Shown piece after piece: positions 8,298 to 17,024 of a stretch of DNA of 64,000 nt; position 1 is the stretch's first letter; every line of letters starts with the position of its first letter. Source of the stretch: Thermotoga caldifontis AZM44c09 (GTDB taxonomy: Bacteria; Thermotogota; Thermotogae; Thermotogales; DSM-5069). The notes below the pieces were generated by a model. The model saw only the letters and a program-made list of their open reading frames with translations, was not told the origin of the DNA and ran no database searches. The position numbers were made by a program, and so were the translations under genes. The stretch covers positions 930,001 through 994,000 of the forward strand of contig NZ_AP014509.1 in assembly GCF_000828655.1 (NCBI RefSeq). The letters run 5' to 3'.

Positions 8298-9530
8298 ATG
8301 AACGCGTTTCTGGCAGCCGCGACGAGCGTGGCGTTGGTGCTTTCCGGTGGGGGCGCGCGTGGGGCTTATCAGATAGGTGTATGGAAAGCGTTACGTGAGC
8401 TGAACATAGACATCGTTGCCGTTTACGGAACCTCCGTGGGAGCGATCAACGGTGCTCTCATCGCCTACGGTGATTACGACTTCGCCGAAAGGGCCTGGCT
8501 CGAGGTGGACTTCGAAGATGTGATGAACGTTCCTGAAGAGATGAAAAAGATCCTGACAGGAGGACTTTTCGAGGTCAACATCTTTAAAGCCTTTGAGGTC
8601 GCGAGGGATTTGATCCAGAGTGGAGGTATAGACATCGGTCCGTTGAGGGAAAAATTGAAAACCCTGCTGCCGGAAGATAGGATAAGGAATTCGAAAGTTC
8701 ACTACGGCCTCGTGACTTACTGCATCAGCGATTTGAAACCCTACACGCTCTACATAGAAGATATCCCTGAAGGCCTGCTCGCCGACTACATACTCTCCAG
8801 CGCCAACTTTCCTCTGTTCAAAAGAGAGGAGATCTCTGGAAAGCTCTTCATCGACGGTGGTATCTACAGCAACGTCCCGGTGCGCATGGCGGTTGAGAAA
8901 GGCTGGGAGAACATACTCGTTGTGGACATAGGCACGATCGGGCTGACGGACATACTGGATTATCTGAGAGTTTTCCGTGATCGGAACCGCATCGGATACA
9001 TCAGGCCGAGGGAACATTTCGGGAACGTGATGAACTTCGACAGAGAAGTGATCAGGAAATACTTCATCGAAGGCTATCTCGACACGCTCGCCTATTTTGG
9101 AAAACTGCACGGTGAATACTACTACCTTTCGAGCGACGAGGACGTTTTGAAGCAGATGTATACGAAGCTCAGCGTCGAAGAGAGAGACATCGCGGCAGCC
9201 TTGCTCGGCATCAAAGTTCCCACCCATCTGCCCGCAGAGCAACAGTACGAATCTTTCATACTTCCCCGTCTGAGGCTCGAGGCTCTGGCGTTCTTCGAAG
9301 ATTCCAAGAAGGTGTCCCTCAGATTGCTCGAAAATCTGGCGAAGATTTTGAAAGTAGAGAGGCTGAGAATTTACACCCCATTCGAACTCCTGGAGGCCAT
9401 TGTCCACAGCGCTGAGCCGGAAGATCTTTTGAGCAGACTGGCAGTGCAGGTGAGATACCGGAAGGTTCTGGACTTCGTACTGCTTCTGTATAAGAGCTAC
9501 ACGAAGAAGCCGATACAATGGGAAAAATGA
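8298..9530 (+). CDS. Patatin-like phospholipase
   Basis: 410 residues. The patatin core is intact: oxyanion motif G-G-G-A-R-G, nucleophile elbow G-T-S-V-G and the D-G-G of the Ser-Asp dyad in [12 protein letters not shown]. The family hydrolyses acyl esters of (phospho)lipids, mostly at the cytoplasmic face of the membrane. The C-terminal 180 residues are a charged helical extension of unknown role. ATG 8298 is preferred to ATG 8280 because GGGTGGGAG lies just before it and a -10 box overlaps 8280; the frame is open much further upstream, antisense to panD, but that extension is not coding. It is a single-gene unit. Confidence 0.9.
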   Translation: MNAFLAAATSVALVLSGGGARGAYQIGVWKALRELNIDIVAVYGTSVGAINGALIAYGDYDFAERAWLEVDFEDVMNVPEEMKKILTGGLFEVNIFKAFEVARDLIQSGGIDIGPLREKLKTLLPEDRIRNSKVHYGLVTYCISDLKPYTLYIEDIPEGLLADYILSSANFPLFKREEISGKLFIDGGIYSNVPVRMAVEKGWENILVVDIGTIGLTDILDYLRVFRDRNRIGYIRPREHFGNVMNFDREVIRKYFIEGYLDTLAYFGKLHGEYYYLSSDEDVLKQMYTKLSVEERDIAAALLGIKVPTHLPAEQQYESFILPRLRLEALAFFEDSKKVSLRLLENLAKILKVERLRIYTPFELLEAIVHSAEPEDLLSRLAVQVRYRKVLDFVLLLYKSYTKKPIQWEK

Positions 9531-9606
9531 TACACGAATCGTGGCGATTTAAAAAATCTTTTGCACCTGTCTTTGACGTTCTATTTCGGGTCTGACGTTC
9601 CGATTT

Positions 9607-10023
9607 TCAAACGGCGGATTCCTCGAACAGCGTGCCCGTGCCGCTTTCCCGCTTGACGAGTTTGTAGGCCAGCTTCGCCACCGCACCCGCGGTGTGCACT
9701 TTCAAATCCTTCTTTTCTTCTTCACAGAATTTGTCTATGTCCTCCAGGCGTTTCTTCACCGCTTCGGGGTCTGCCTTCAGAATATTCTTGACCGTGGCGC
9801 TGGAGGTACCCAGATACTGCGCTATGAACTCGTCGCTCTTCGCGTACTCCTGTTTCAGGACAACGGCGATGCACGCACGCGCGAGCGATGCCAGCCAGGT
9901 CAGGTTCCTGTGCTGGGCGAGTTTGTTGAGACCCCCGAGCAACTCGATCGATTTGAACAGGACCTTCGTGGCCATCTGTTCGATCTGTTTTTCTAAATCT
10001 GCAGGTTTTGGTTCTAAGATCAT
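9607..10023 (-). CDS. Small helical partner of the KaiC-like ATPase (KaiC-associated regulatory-type protein)
   Basis: 138 residues, predicted cytoplasmic and mostly alpha-helical. A central segment D-E-F-I-A-Q-Y-L-G-T-S-S-A-T-V-K-N-I-L-K reads like a helix-turn-helix. I recall similar small proteins encoded next to KaiC-like ATPases in Thermotogota and archaea, but cannot verify this here. The ATG at 10023 has GGAGGTGAG 4 nt upstream and starts 5 nt after the stop of the ATPase gene, so the two are translationally linked. The role is probably regulatory or as an adaptor for that ATPase. Confidence 0.65.
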   Translation of the reverse strand: MILEPKPADLEKQIEQMATKVLFKSIELLGGLNKLAQHRNLTWLASLARACIAVVLKQEYAKSDEFIAQYLGTSSATVKNILKADPEAVKKRLEDIDKFCEEEKKDLKVHTAGAVAKLAYKLVKRESGTGTLFEESAV

Positions 10024-10028
10024 GCTTC

Positions 10029-10910
10029 TCACCTCCCACCGAGCGGATTGGTGATCCTCACGAGACCTGTTTCCGTGATTTCCATGATGTAGGTCCGGGT
10101 ATCGTGACCCGAAAGCCTGCATCCATCGATTCTGAAGAGTCTAACGATGTCTCCAACCGGTTTTCCATATACTTTTGACTTGTAAGGACTGTCCACAAGT
10201 TCCTTCGCAAGAACGAAACAACCGTCCACAATGTGGCTCACCGCGTATCCTCCAGCGGCCTCGGCGGTGAGTTCTTCGTGTCCGCTTCGCTTTTGTGAAA
10301 CGAACAATGCTGTCTGGTACCATTTCTTCATGAAGTTGAACAATCGGCGCACGATCGTGCGTGCGGCAACTTCTCTGTTCTCATAAAGTCCGGTGACGGA
10401 ATCTATGACCACGAACCTCACCTTGTATTCCTTTATAACGTGCGCGAGCGTTGTGAGCAGATCTGGGATGTTCTCCCTCAAGGTCGCGTGGGAAGCCGCA
10501 TCGATCAAGATTATGTTCTTCTCGATCTTACCAGGATCGTAACCCATCGCGGCGGCGCGTACCTCAAGCCCCCTCGCCACGAAAACTGCTGGGGATTCAA
10601 CTGTTATGAACGCCACCCTTTCACCACGCACCGCCTGGGCAACTGCAAACTGTTCTACGAGGAGCGATTTTCCAGTGTCCGAAACCCCTGTGACGTTGAT
10701 GACGGCGTAAGCCGGAATTCCCCCGAGCGGTTTCTTGACAGGCTTCCCGTCCTTAACCTCCACCGTGAAGAACAGCTCGTCCAGACCTTCGACCCCAGTT
10801 GGAATACCGACGATCTTTGGACTCTGTTTCACCGCTTCGTCCATCACGATGATGCTTTCTTCAACTATCCTTGGTTCGGCCTGGGATTCGTAGCCTTCGT
10901 ACCGTTCCAT
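10029..10910 (-). CDS. KaiC-like RecA-superfamily ATPase (single domain)
   Basis: 293 residues. Walker A is G-V-S-D-T-G-K-S (75-82) and Walker B V-V-I-D (D170). One KaiC domain is present, not the two of circadian KaiC, so it belongs to the broad KaiC-like class found in archaea and thermophiles and thought to act in signalling. Around residues 103-106 the text is T-V-E-S, where KaiC proteins usually have a paired E-E, so the catalytic glutamate region is altered. Start ATG 10910 has AGGAGTG 7 nt upstream. It is followed at once by a small partner gene. Target unknown; some such ATPases influence motility or transcription. Confidence 0.85.
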   Translation of the reverse strand: MERYEGYESQAEPRIVEESIIVMDEAVKQSPKIVGIPTGVEGLDELFFTVEVKDGKPVKKPLGGIPAYAVINVTGVSDTGKSLLVEQFAVAQAVRGERVAFITVESPAVFVARGLEVRAAAMGYDPGKIEKNIILIDAASHATLRENIPDLLTTLAHVIKEYKVRFVVIDSVTGLYENREVAARTIVRRLFNFMKKWYQTALFVSQKRSGHEELTAEAAGGYAVSHIVDGCFVLAKELVDSPYKSKVYGKPVGDIVRLFRIDGCRLSGHDTRTYIMEITETGLVRITNPLGGR

Positions 10911-10942
10911 CGTTCACACTCCTAAAATTTAATTTTACCAAT

Positions 10943-10970
10943 AAAAAAAGCGCCGGCTTGGAGCCGGCGC
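10943..10970 (-). terminator. Rho-independent terminator after the Spy-like gene
   Basis: GCGCCGGC / GCCGGCGC, an 8-bp perfect stem with a 5-nt loop. Seven A on the plus strand (10943-10949) make a T7 tract on the minus strand. It ends the gene at 10989-11567 and separates it from the KaiC-like pair. Confidence 0.9.
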
Positions 10971-10988
10971 CTTCCTGGGGGTGGGGAC

Positions 10989-11567
10989 TCACTTGATGTA
11001 TTCTTCGAGCGCGTCGATGAACTCTTCGTCCAGGAACGCTGGTCCTCTGAATCCGTCAAACTTCCAGCCAAACCTCGGATCACCGTATTTCACGATCCTT
11101 CTGAGTCTGTAAGTTTGCATCAGCTGTTGTAGCTGTTCAACCCTGATGGTTTGTTCGAGCCTTTCACGCAGCTGCTGCATGATCTCCGCACGTTTTTGAT
11201 TGAGTTCTCTGACCTTGTTCCTGAACTCGTAGACTGTCATGTTCTTGGACTGATCGTAAAGATCTTTGTATTCCTTTTCGAGTGCTTCGAGCTTTGCCTT
11301 GGCTTCCTCGATCGCGTCGAGCATCTGCTGGGCCTGCTCCTTGGTGAGGTTCATGTCTTTGAACATCTCTTCGTAAGTGAGTTGCTGTCTCGCTTGGTAT
11401 CTCGGTGCCGGTGCTACTGGCTCCTTCCAAGCCGGAGCGAACCTCTGCATCTGCGGAGCAGGTACGAACCTATTCACCTGTGGAACGTTTCCGAACCTTC
11501 CTGCTGCAAAACTCACCGCTGCTGCCAAAATCACCAGTGCCACTGTCAGTGCTAAGAACCTTTTCAC
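10989..11567 (-). CDS. Exported coiled-coil protein, Spy/CpxP-like
   Basis: 192 residues from GTG 11567, which has GGAGGTGG 6 nt upstream and opens with a clean signal peptide (M-K-R-F-L-A-L-T-V-A-L-V-I-L...S-F-A-A-G). A second start, ATG 11600, also has a good SD (GGGAGGA) and would add 11 residues in frame. The mature part has a Pro/Arg-rich N-terminal stretch, then a long charged helix with an L-T-K-E-Q motif (the LTxxQ hallmark of Spy/CpxP) and K/E/Q-rich heptads. Spy-type proteins are periplasmic chaperones. The similarity is in composition and motif only. A strong terminator follows. Confidence 0.7.
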   Translation of the reverse strand: MKRFLALTVALVILAAAVSFAAGRFGNVPQVNRFVPAPQMQRFAPAWKEPVAPAPRYQARQQLTYEEMFKDMNLTKEQAQQMLDAIEEAKAKLEALEKEYKDLYDQSKNMTVYEFRNKVRELNQKRAEIMQQLRERLEQTIRVEQLQQLMQTYRLRRIVKYGDPRFGWKFDGFRGPAFLDEEFIDALEEYIK

Positions 11568-11706
11568 CTCAACCACCTCCTGTGGTTTTTTCGTTTCCAT
11601 TTCTATTGTCCTCCCATGAAAGATTTTTGTTCTGGTTTTTAAGAAAACTCTAATTTTTCATCCTGAACAGGTTCGCCCTTAGAATCTTTTTCGGGAGGGT
11701 GCACGC

Positions 11707-13329
11707 GTGGATGGGCAGCAGGTTCTCGACACGGTGAGGTTCATCAGTCAGTTCCACAGGGCGAGGGGTAGTGATGAGTACAGCCTTTTGGAGGAGAGAT
11801 TGAAGGAGCTCTTGATCTCTTGGGGGATAGAGGAGAGCCAGATCGAGGTGTTCGAATATCCCACAGGTGGCATCAAATACGGTAACTTCGATTCGACGAT
11901 GGTGTGGAACATCAGAGATGCGGAACTGTGGCTCGAAAATCCTCGGACTTTCCTCAGCAGTTTCAGATCCTGCAAAACTTCGGTGCTGTTCGGGAGTAAT
12001 CCGACCGGTGGCTGGAAAACCTTAGAGCTCGTCGATGAAAGTTACACAGGGGATCTGTCGGACAAAGCCGTGCTCGTGCAGATGAACCCGTCGAAGGCGT
12101 TCAAGCAGTTCGTCGAGGAACGCAACGCAAAATGTTTGCTCGTTTACTTCATGAGGGCTCAGGATGAATCGATCGGTAGAACGCCGAACCAGATGCCAGA
12201 TACGACGAACTATCTCGCATTGCCACACACGCTGAAGGCCAGTCAGCACGGAGCCTTCGGTTTTTCTCTCACTTACAGACAGTACCAGTTTTTGAAGAAC
12301 TTTGCGAACAAAGGTTTCAAGGTGAGACTCTTCGTGGACAGCGAGCTGAAGGTCGGTACGATGAAGGTTCTCAGGATACGCTTTACTGGTTCTCTTAACA
12401 AGAAGATCGGTATCGTGGCGCATCTGTGTCATCCGAGTCCGGGTGCGAACGACAACGCCTCCGGTGCCGCGCTGGCCCTGCACCTCTGCAGAGAGCTCAG
12501 GGAAAAATCTCTAACGTTCGGGGTGGACGTGGTACTGTTGCCAGAGTTCTACGGCAGTATTCCGTACGCAGCCCAGCACAACGATTACGAGTTCGTGATC
12601 AATTTAGACATGGTTGGAGAGGACCAGCAGAAAACAGGTTCGACCCTGCTGCTTCACGAAACACCACCGCTTCTGAACACGTTCTACGATGAGCTTTTGT
12701 ACGATTCGATGCTGTTGTTCGCACCGTCGAGCTCCGATTCCTTCACCAGGAGGTTCTACCGCAGCACGTTCAAATCCGGTTCGGACCACTCGGTCTTCGA
12801 AAATTACTCTGTGCCTTCTCCCTTCCTCGGTCAATGGCCAGACAGGTACTACCACACGAGCGACGACACACCGGACAAGTGCGATCCAACGATGTTCGAA
12901 TGGGTTGGAAAAGCGGTTCTGAGAACTTTAGAACTGGCGCACGCAGTGCCAGAGTACGTAATCGAACACGCCTACGGAAGATTGAACGGTTTCCTGAAAA
13001 AGGTGGATGGAAAGTTTGGCGCCGACATCGTTGCGAACGTGGTGAAAAGGGCTCACGGTGAGAGAATTGAACCCTTGAAGGCGAAAGTTCGCATAACTCC
13101 GTCGACCGAAGGGCCACTGGGTTACGAGTGGTTCGACAAAGCGGGGGAGCTCTCGGAGAAGAGAGAGATCGTGAACCTTGGAGAACTGATACAGCTCTGT
13201 GCACGGTACCTTCGGGACTACGACGCGACGATAACCTTCGCCTCGACTTATTTGAACGTAGACGCAAAGACGACTCAGGATGTGATCGACGTACTTCTGA
13301 AGAACGACTTTTTGAAGCGTGTCAGCTGA
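11707..13329 (+). CDS. M28-type zinc aminopeptidase with DUF4910-like organisation
   Basis: 540 residues. Metal-ligand motifs of the M28 type occur in order: H-L-C-H-P, G-A-N-D-N-A-S-G, the acidic L-P-E-F-Y-G, N-L-D-M-V-G-E-D, and Y-Y-H-T-S-D-D-T-P-D. A PA-like insert of about 150 residues precedes the catalytic core and a winged-helix-like tail follows it. The enzyme should release N-terminal residues from peptides; no signal peptide is seen, so it is probably cytoplasmic. The start is GTG 11707, with GGAGGGTG upstream. Its stop lies inside an 8-bp palindrome shared with the stop of the convergent pflX. Confidence 0.85.
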   Translation: MDGQQVLDTVRFISQFHRARGSDEYSLLEERLKELLISWGIEESQIEVFEYPTGGIKYGNFDSTMVWNIRDAELWLENPRTFLSSFRSCKTSVLFGSNPTGGWKTLELVDESYTGDLSDKAVLVQMNPSKAFKQFVEERNAKCLLVYFMRAQDESIGRTPNQMPDTTNYLALPHTLKASQHGAFGFSLTYRQYQFLKNFANKGFKVRLFVDSELKVGTMKVLRIRFTGSLNKKIGIVAHLCHPSPGANDNASGAALALHLCRELREKSLTFGVDVVLLPEFYGSIPYAAQHNDYEFVINLDMVGEDQQKTGSTLLLHETPPLLNTFYDELLYDSMLLFAPSSSDSFTRRFYRSTFKSGSDHSVFENYSVPSPFLGQWPDRYYHTSDDTPDKCDPTMFEWVGKAVLRTLELAHAVPEYVIEHAYGRLNGFLKKVDGKFGADIVANVVKRAHGERIEPLKAKVRITPSTEGPLGYEWFDKAGELSEKREIVNLGELIQLCARYLRDYDATITFASTYLNVDAKTTQDVIDVLLKNDFLKRVS

Positions 13330-14197
13330 CGATTTTCAGCCCGAGAGATCTGGCTTTGTTGACCACTTTCACGAGCTCTTCACGAGCGATGCGCCTGCCC
13401 AGCTCGGGATATTCCCGTGCCCTGTAGGCGGGGTAGTACTGCGCCATGATGTTCACGGGAATGTCTGTGGAGACGGATGCGATCAGTTCGAGCACCCTTT
13501 CGCTTGAAGATACATCGTTCGGCATGACTAAATGTCTCACGAAGACGCCGCGAACGGCTATTCCGTTTTCTATCCTGAGCGGTCCAACCTGCCTGTACAT
13601 TTCTTCGAGCGCGCTTCTGGCGACGCTGGTGTAATTCGACACTCGCGAATATTTGAATGCTTTCTCGTCGTCTCCGTACTTGAAATCGGGCATGTATATG
13701 TCCACGATGCCGTCGAGAAGTCTCAGTGTCTCGACGGACTCATAGCCACCACAGTTGTACACGATGGGAATCTTCAAGCCCTCTTTCCAGGCTTTAGACA
13801 AAGCTTCGACGATCATGGGAACCTGGTGCGTCGGGCTCACCAAATTGATGTTGTGACAGCCCATCCTCTGGAGCCTGAGCATGATCTTTGAGAGATCTTC
13901 AACGTCTATTTCTTCCCCCACACCCATCTGGCTTATCTCCCAGTTCTGACAGAAGACGCAGTTGAGGTTGCAGTTGGTGAAGAATATCGTTCCAGACCCG
14001 CCAAGCCCCACAAGAAAGCTTTCCTCACCGAAGTGCGGTCCGAAACTCGAAACGAGAGGCCTGGCGTTCGTCTTACAGGCACCGTTCTTCGAAACGGACC
14101 TGTTCACACCACAGCTTCTCGGACAAAGGTTGCAGTTCTGCAGAATCCTGTAAAGTTTTTCTATCCTCTCCTTCAGTTCGGCTTCACTCAACCTCAT
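13322..14197 (-). CDS. pflX: Radical SAM protein, PflX-type (putative pyruvate formate-lyase activating enzyme homologue)
   Basis: 291 residues. The N-terminal C-x2-C-P-R-x-C-G-V-N-R cysteine cluster and the radical SAM motif C-N-L-N-C-V-F-C (CX3CX2C) are characteristic of PflX-like proteins, whose glycyl-radical or other target is not established. No glycyl radical enzyme gene is adjacent. The ATG at 14197 overlaps the stop of the preceding hydrolase gene as ATGA; the longer frame to 14362 lies inside that gene and is rejected. Last in a three-gene minus-strand unit. Its stop overlaps the M28 peptidase stop within TCAGCTGA. Confidence 0.85.
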   Translation of the reverse strand: MRLSEAELKERIEKLYRILQNCNLCPRSCGVNRSVSKNGACKTNARPLVSSFGPHFGEESFLVGLGGSGTIFFTNCNLNCVFCQNWEISQMGVGEEIDVEDLSKIMLRLQRMGCHNINLVSPTHQVPMIVEALSKAWKEGLKIPIVYNCGGYESVETLRLLDGIVDIYMPDFKYGDDEKAFKYSRVSNYTSVARSALEEMYRQVGPLRIENGIAVRGVFVRHLVMPNDVSSSERVLELIASVSTDIPVNIMAQYYPAYRAREYPELGRRIAREELVKVVNKARSLGLKIVS

Positions 14198-15204
14198 TTC
14201 TTCTCTTCGAGTTCTACCCTCCTGAGCAGCTCGAGCTGTTTTCGAAGTTCTCTGACGCCCATACTCCTGAGGACGAACCTGCACACGGCGTACTCGAAAG
14301 GTAGCCACGTGACGTGGCCAGACGGTATGATGTAACGTTTTGGTCTTCCGAGCGCTTCCCACAGGAGCTTTCTGCTCCTCTTGGGCAAGGCCCTATCGAA
14401 GAGCGCCTCGACGAAGATTATCCTGTCTCTCTTCACGAATTTGGCGTAGGCGAGCGGATCGAGCTTCAAGTAGGGATGAATGTCCGAACGTTGCATCTGC
14501 TCCACGGTTTCGAACTGCGATAGTTTCCTGATATCTTCGTCGAACATCTTCAAAAAGCTCTCCTTCTGCCCAACACCGTACGGAGCTTCCCTGAGGAGCT
14601 TTTCGTTCCTTCTGAAGAAGGCCAGCGTAGGAGAGTACCACAGCAACGTGGCCATCTCACCGCCCACGGTCATCAGGATCGTTCTTTCGAAATCGTCGCT
14701 CACCGCGTTGAGCAACACCGCGACCATGCCCCCAAGGCAGAAGCCGAACAGGTGAGTTTTTGCAAGCCAGAGACCTTCTTGCTTCATCCAGTCTACGACG
14801 CTCAGCACGTCGACGACGGATTGTTCCCAGAACCTTACGGCGCGCTCAACGTTCGTATCGAAGAAATCTTTTCCACTGGTAGAACCGTGCGCAACGCGCG
14901 TGAAGTTGCCCGGCAGTATGGGCATCAGCACGCGAACGCCCGCGTTGGCAAGGTGAGTCGCCATCCAGAGCAAGAACGGCACGTTCGTCGAACCGAGGCC
15001 GTGCAGGACGAAGAGATTTCCCAGCACGTTCTCCTTCGGTTCAAACAGGAAAGTTTCAACGATCTCCGTACCCTTCACAGGCCTTTCGTACAGCGTGTGG
15101 AATTTCAGCAGGGCCGCTCTGAACTTTTTCGCTTTGAATATGTAGCCCAGCGTGAACTCTATGGGCTTCTTTCGATATTCAAAGGATACGTTCAACCTGA
15201 CCAC
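14194..15204 (-). CDS. Alpha/beta hydrolase, dienelactone-hydrolase-like with Cys nucleophile elbow
   Basis: 336 residues. The elbow is G-F-C-L-G-G, so the nucleophile position holds Cys as in dienelactone hydrolases. The oxyanion strand is F-V-L-H-G-L-G. A late D (E-A-L-F-D-R-A) and H (S-G-H-V-T) complete a likely triad. No signal peptide. The start is GTG 15204 or TTG 15195; the latter is better spaced from AGAAGGTGG. It overlaps the upstream esterase by 17-26 bp and pflX by 4 nt, so all three are probably translated from one mRNA. Substrate unknown; members of this broad group act on carboxylic esters. Confidence 0.8.
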   Translation of the reverse strand: MVRLNVSFEYRKKPIEFTLGYIFKAKKFRAALLKFHTLYERPVKGTEIVETFLFEPKENVLGNLFVLHGLGSTNVPFLLWMATHLANAGVRVLMPILPGNFTRVAHGSTSGKDFFDTNVERAVRFWEQSVVDVLSVVDWMKQEGLWLAKTHLFGFCLGGMVAVLLNAVSDDFERTILMTVGGEMATLLWYSPTLAFFRRNEKLLREAPYGVGQKESFLKMFDEDIRKLSQFETVEQMQRSDIHPYLKLDPLAYAKFVKRDRIIFVEALFDRALPKRSRKLLWEALGRPKRYIIPSGHVTWLPFEYAVCRFVLRSMGVRELRKQLELLRRVELEEKK

Positions 15205-16120
15205 CTTCTGAGAGAAATTCTACCGTTTTCTCCAGAATTCGTCTGGTTTCGTCGTCTCTCAGGACGAATTCAAAACCGTGGTCGGCTTTGTGGTGCGTCA
15301 ACAAAACAACACGACAACCGAGCCGTTTGAGCTTCCTGTACATTTTGACTGACGACTGGTACGGAACGACGGAATCCTTCTTACCGTGGACCAGCAGGAC
15401 CGGTGGCATGAGTTCGTGTACAACGTTGATGGGAGAATATTTTTGAAGCACGTCACTCGATATGAGGGGAAATCTTTTCAGCGTGGCGATCAGCGCGATC
15501 CTGGCGAACAGCGAGGACGATTCGAGGATGTCTTTCAGATCGCACGGAGCGTAGTAAGCAACCACATTTTTGACAGACCTGTACATCCTCGCCGCGGTGA
15601 GCAGTGCCAGATGTCCCCCGGCAGACAGTCCCATGAGCGAAATGGGTAGGTCGGCAAGGTTTAGCTTCGATCTGTTTTCGTCGAGAAAAACGATCGCTCG
15701 ACTCAGTTCCTCGATCAGCTGGTCTATCTTGGCTCTGTACCCGCGAGAATAGTCGATCGTCGCGACGATGAATCCCTTCGAAACGAGGAACCTGTACCAA
15801 GAAAGGTTGTTGGGTTGTCTTCTATAGCCACTTATCCAGCCACCACCGTGGGCGAAGAGAACGATCCCTCTCGGTTCGGTGCGGGGATAGAACACATCGA
15901 TCCAGAGGTTCTTCATGTACTGGAAGGTTTTCACCCGTGACCAGGGTTTCTTCTCGATTTCGAACGGCAACTTTCCAAACACCGCCCGGCGAATGTACGG
16001 AAGGTTGAACAGCGCGACGACGATGAGAAACAACATGAAACTCAAAGAGGCGCTTATCAGAAGCAGCGCCAGTTTGAGCAGAATCTTTACACGGTTCAGA
16101 AGTTTCTCTTTTCCTTTCAC
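15179..16120 (-). CDS. Membrane-anchored HSL-type esterase (alpha/beta hydrolase)
   Basis: 313 residues. One transmembrane helix near the N-terminus (about residues 10-37, L-L-K-L-A-L-L-L-I-S-A-S) suggests a membrane anchor. The catalytic domain has the hormone-sensitive-lipase oxyanion motif H-G-G-G-W, the nucleophile elbow G-L-S-A-G, an acid in G-K-K-D-S-V-V-P and a His in A-D-H-G-F-E. It should hydrolyse short to medium carboxylic esters. GTG 16120 is selected since GGAGG precedes it by 6 nt; the longer TTG 16144 option lacks an SD. First gene of a unit with the second hydrolase and pflX. The 122 bp upstream of it hold nothing recognised. Confidence 0.85.
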   Translation of the reverse strand: MKGKEKLLNRVKILLKLALLLISASLSFMLFLIVVALFNLPYIRRAVFGKLPFEIEKKPWSRVKTFQYMKNLWIDVFYPRTEPRGIVLFAHGGGWISGYRRQPNNLSWYRFLVSKGFIVATIDYSRGYRAKIDQLIEELSRAIVFLDENRSKLNLADLPISLMGLSAGGHLALLTAARMYRSVKNVVAYYAPCDLKDILESSSLFARIALIATLKRFPLISSDVLQKYSPINVVHELMPPVLLVHGKKDSVVPYQSSVKMYRKLKRLGCRVVLLTHHKADHGFEFVLRDDETRRILEKTVEFLSEGGQVERIL

Positions 16121-16242
16121 ATCCTGCCTCCTGAAAGACAGCAACGTTGAACTTCGAAGTGCGATCGTTGTGGATCTTGCTCGTTGCTAAGGTCGATCAC
16201 AACCACGTGCAGTTTTTCATCTCAAGCTTTCACACGACGTTT

Positions 16243-16758
16243 TCATCTCTTTCGGAAATCCACCAGTTCGGCCACGTAGCCCTGATCCGGCAACTCGAAT
16301 TTGAGTATCAGATCTATTTCCTTTGACGCCACCCAGCTGAAGAGTTTTTGATCGTTCGAATAGAAACTGAAGCGCCTTCCTGTGTACTTGCCCACTTTTT
16401 CGTCCTTCTCGTAGACGATCTTCATACCATAGAAGTTCAGCGTCGATGGTCTGTCCAGATCCACCATCTGCAAAAACTGCAAAAAAGCTGGATTGTACGC
16501 GTAGCTCAGCATCGTGTAGATGTACGGTAAAGCGAAGGCCTCGTAATCGAACTCGTCCTCAACGGTGAACTTGACGCTGTAGGTGACTTCGTAACCTCCC
16601 TGCTTTAACTTGTCGAACTGCAGCAACACGGTGGCCGTTCTTTCGTCTACGGAGACTCTGTAGGTGATGGATTGGTAGTTCAGGAAGTTCACCTGCGTTT
16701 CGTAAGCTAAAGCAACAACGGTGAGTAGCAGTGCTGAAAGCACCACAAATTTCTTCAT
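16243..16758 (-). CDS. Exported hypothetical protein
   Basis: 171 residues, not recognised. It begins with a signal peptide (M-K-K-F-V-V-L-S-A-L-L-L-T-V-V-A-L-A-Y) and continues with alternating hydrophobic/polar stretches suggesting a beta-rich extracytoplasmic domain. ATG 16758 has GAGGGGG upstream; an in-frame ATG 16791 would place 11 extra residues before the signal peptide and is less likely. No cysteine for a lipobox. A single gene between the esterase unit and the divergent chemoreceptor. Confidence 0.65.
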   Translation of the reverse strand: MKKFVVLSALLLTVVALAYETQVNFLNYQSITYRVSVDERTATVLLQFDKLKQGGYEVTYSVKFTVEDEFDYEAFALPYIYTMLSYAYNPAFLQFLQMVDLDRPSTLNFYGMKIVYEKDEKVGKYTGRRFSFYSNDQKLFSWVASKEIDLILKFELPDQGYVAELVDFRKR

Positions 16759-16938
16759 GCCTATCGCCCCCTCGGTAGTGTAGTCCATCACATTTTACCA
16801 CGCCGCGATCGCACAACGGTAGAAAAAAAAATAATAAAGCAATATGATCGTTAAAAAGTTTGATGGTTCGGAGGTGAAAGGTTTTCCATGCAATATGATT
16901 TGAAAGCATTTTTTACCGGTAAAACACAATTTTAATTG

Positions 16939-16967
16939 TTAACAGAGCTCTGTGCAAAACATATAAT
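16939..16967 (+). promoter_or_regulatory. Sigma-A type promoter of the chemoreceptor gene
   Basis: TTAACA (16939-16944), a 17-bp spacer and a perfect TATAAT (16962-16967), 58 bp before the ATG. Nothing resembling a sigma-28 flagellar promoter was noticed. Confidence 0.8.
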
Positions 16968-17024
16968 CTTGAAAGATCAAAACTTGAATAAAACTTTGCA
17001 CTTCGATCGAAGGAGGCATGCAAA

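Noticed and set aside
8391-9518. 375-codon minus-strand open frame
   Set aside because: Shadow of the patatin gene, no motif and no SD.
9540-9550. Short palindrome CACGAATCGTG after the patatin gene
   Set aside because: 11 bp only, no T tract and no repeat elsewhere noticed; likely chance.
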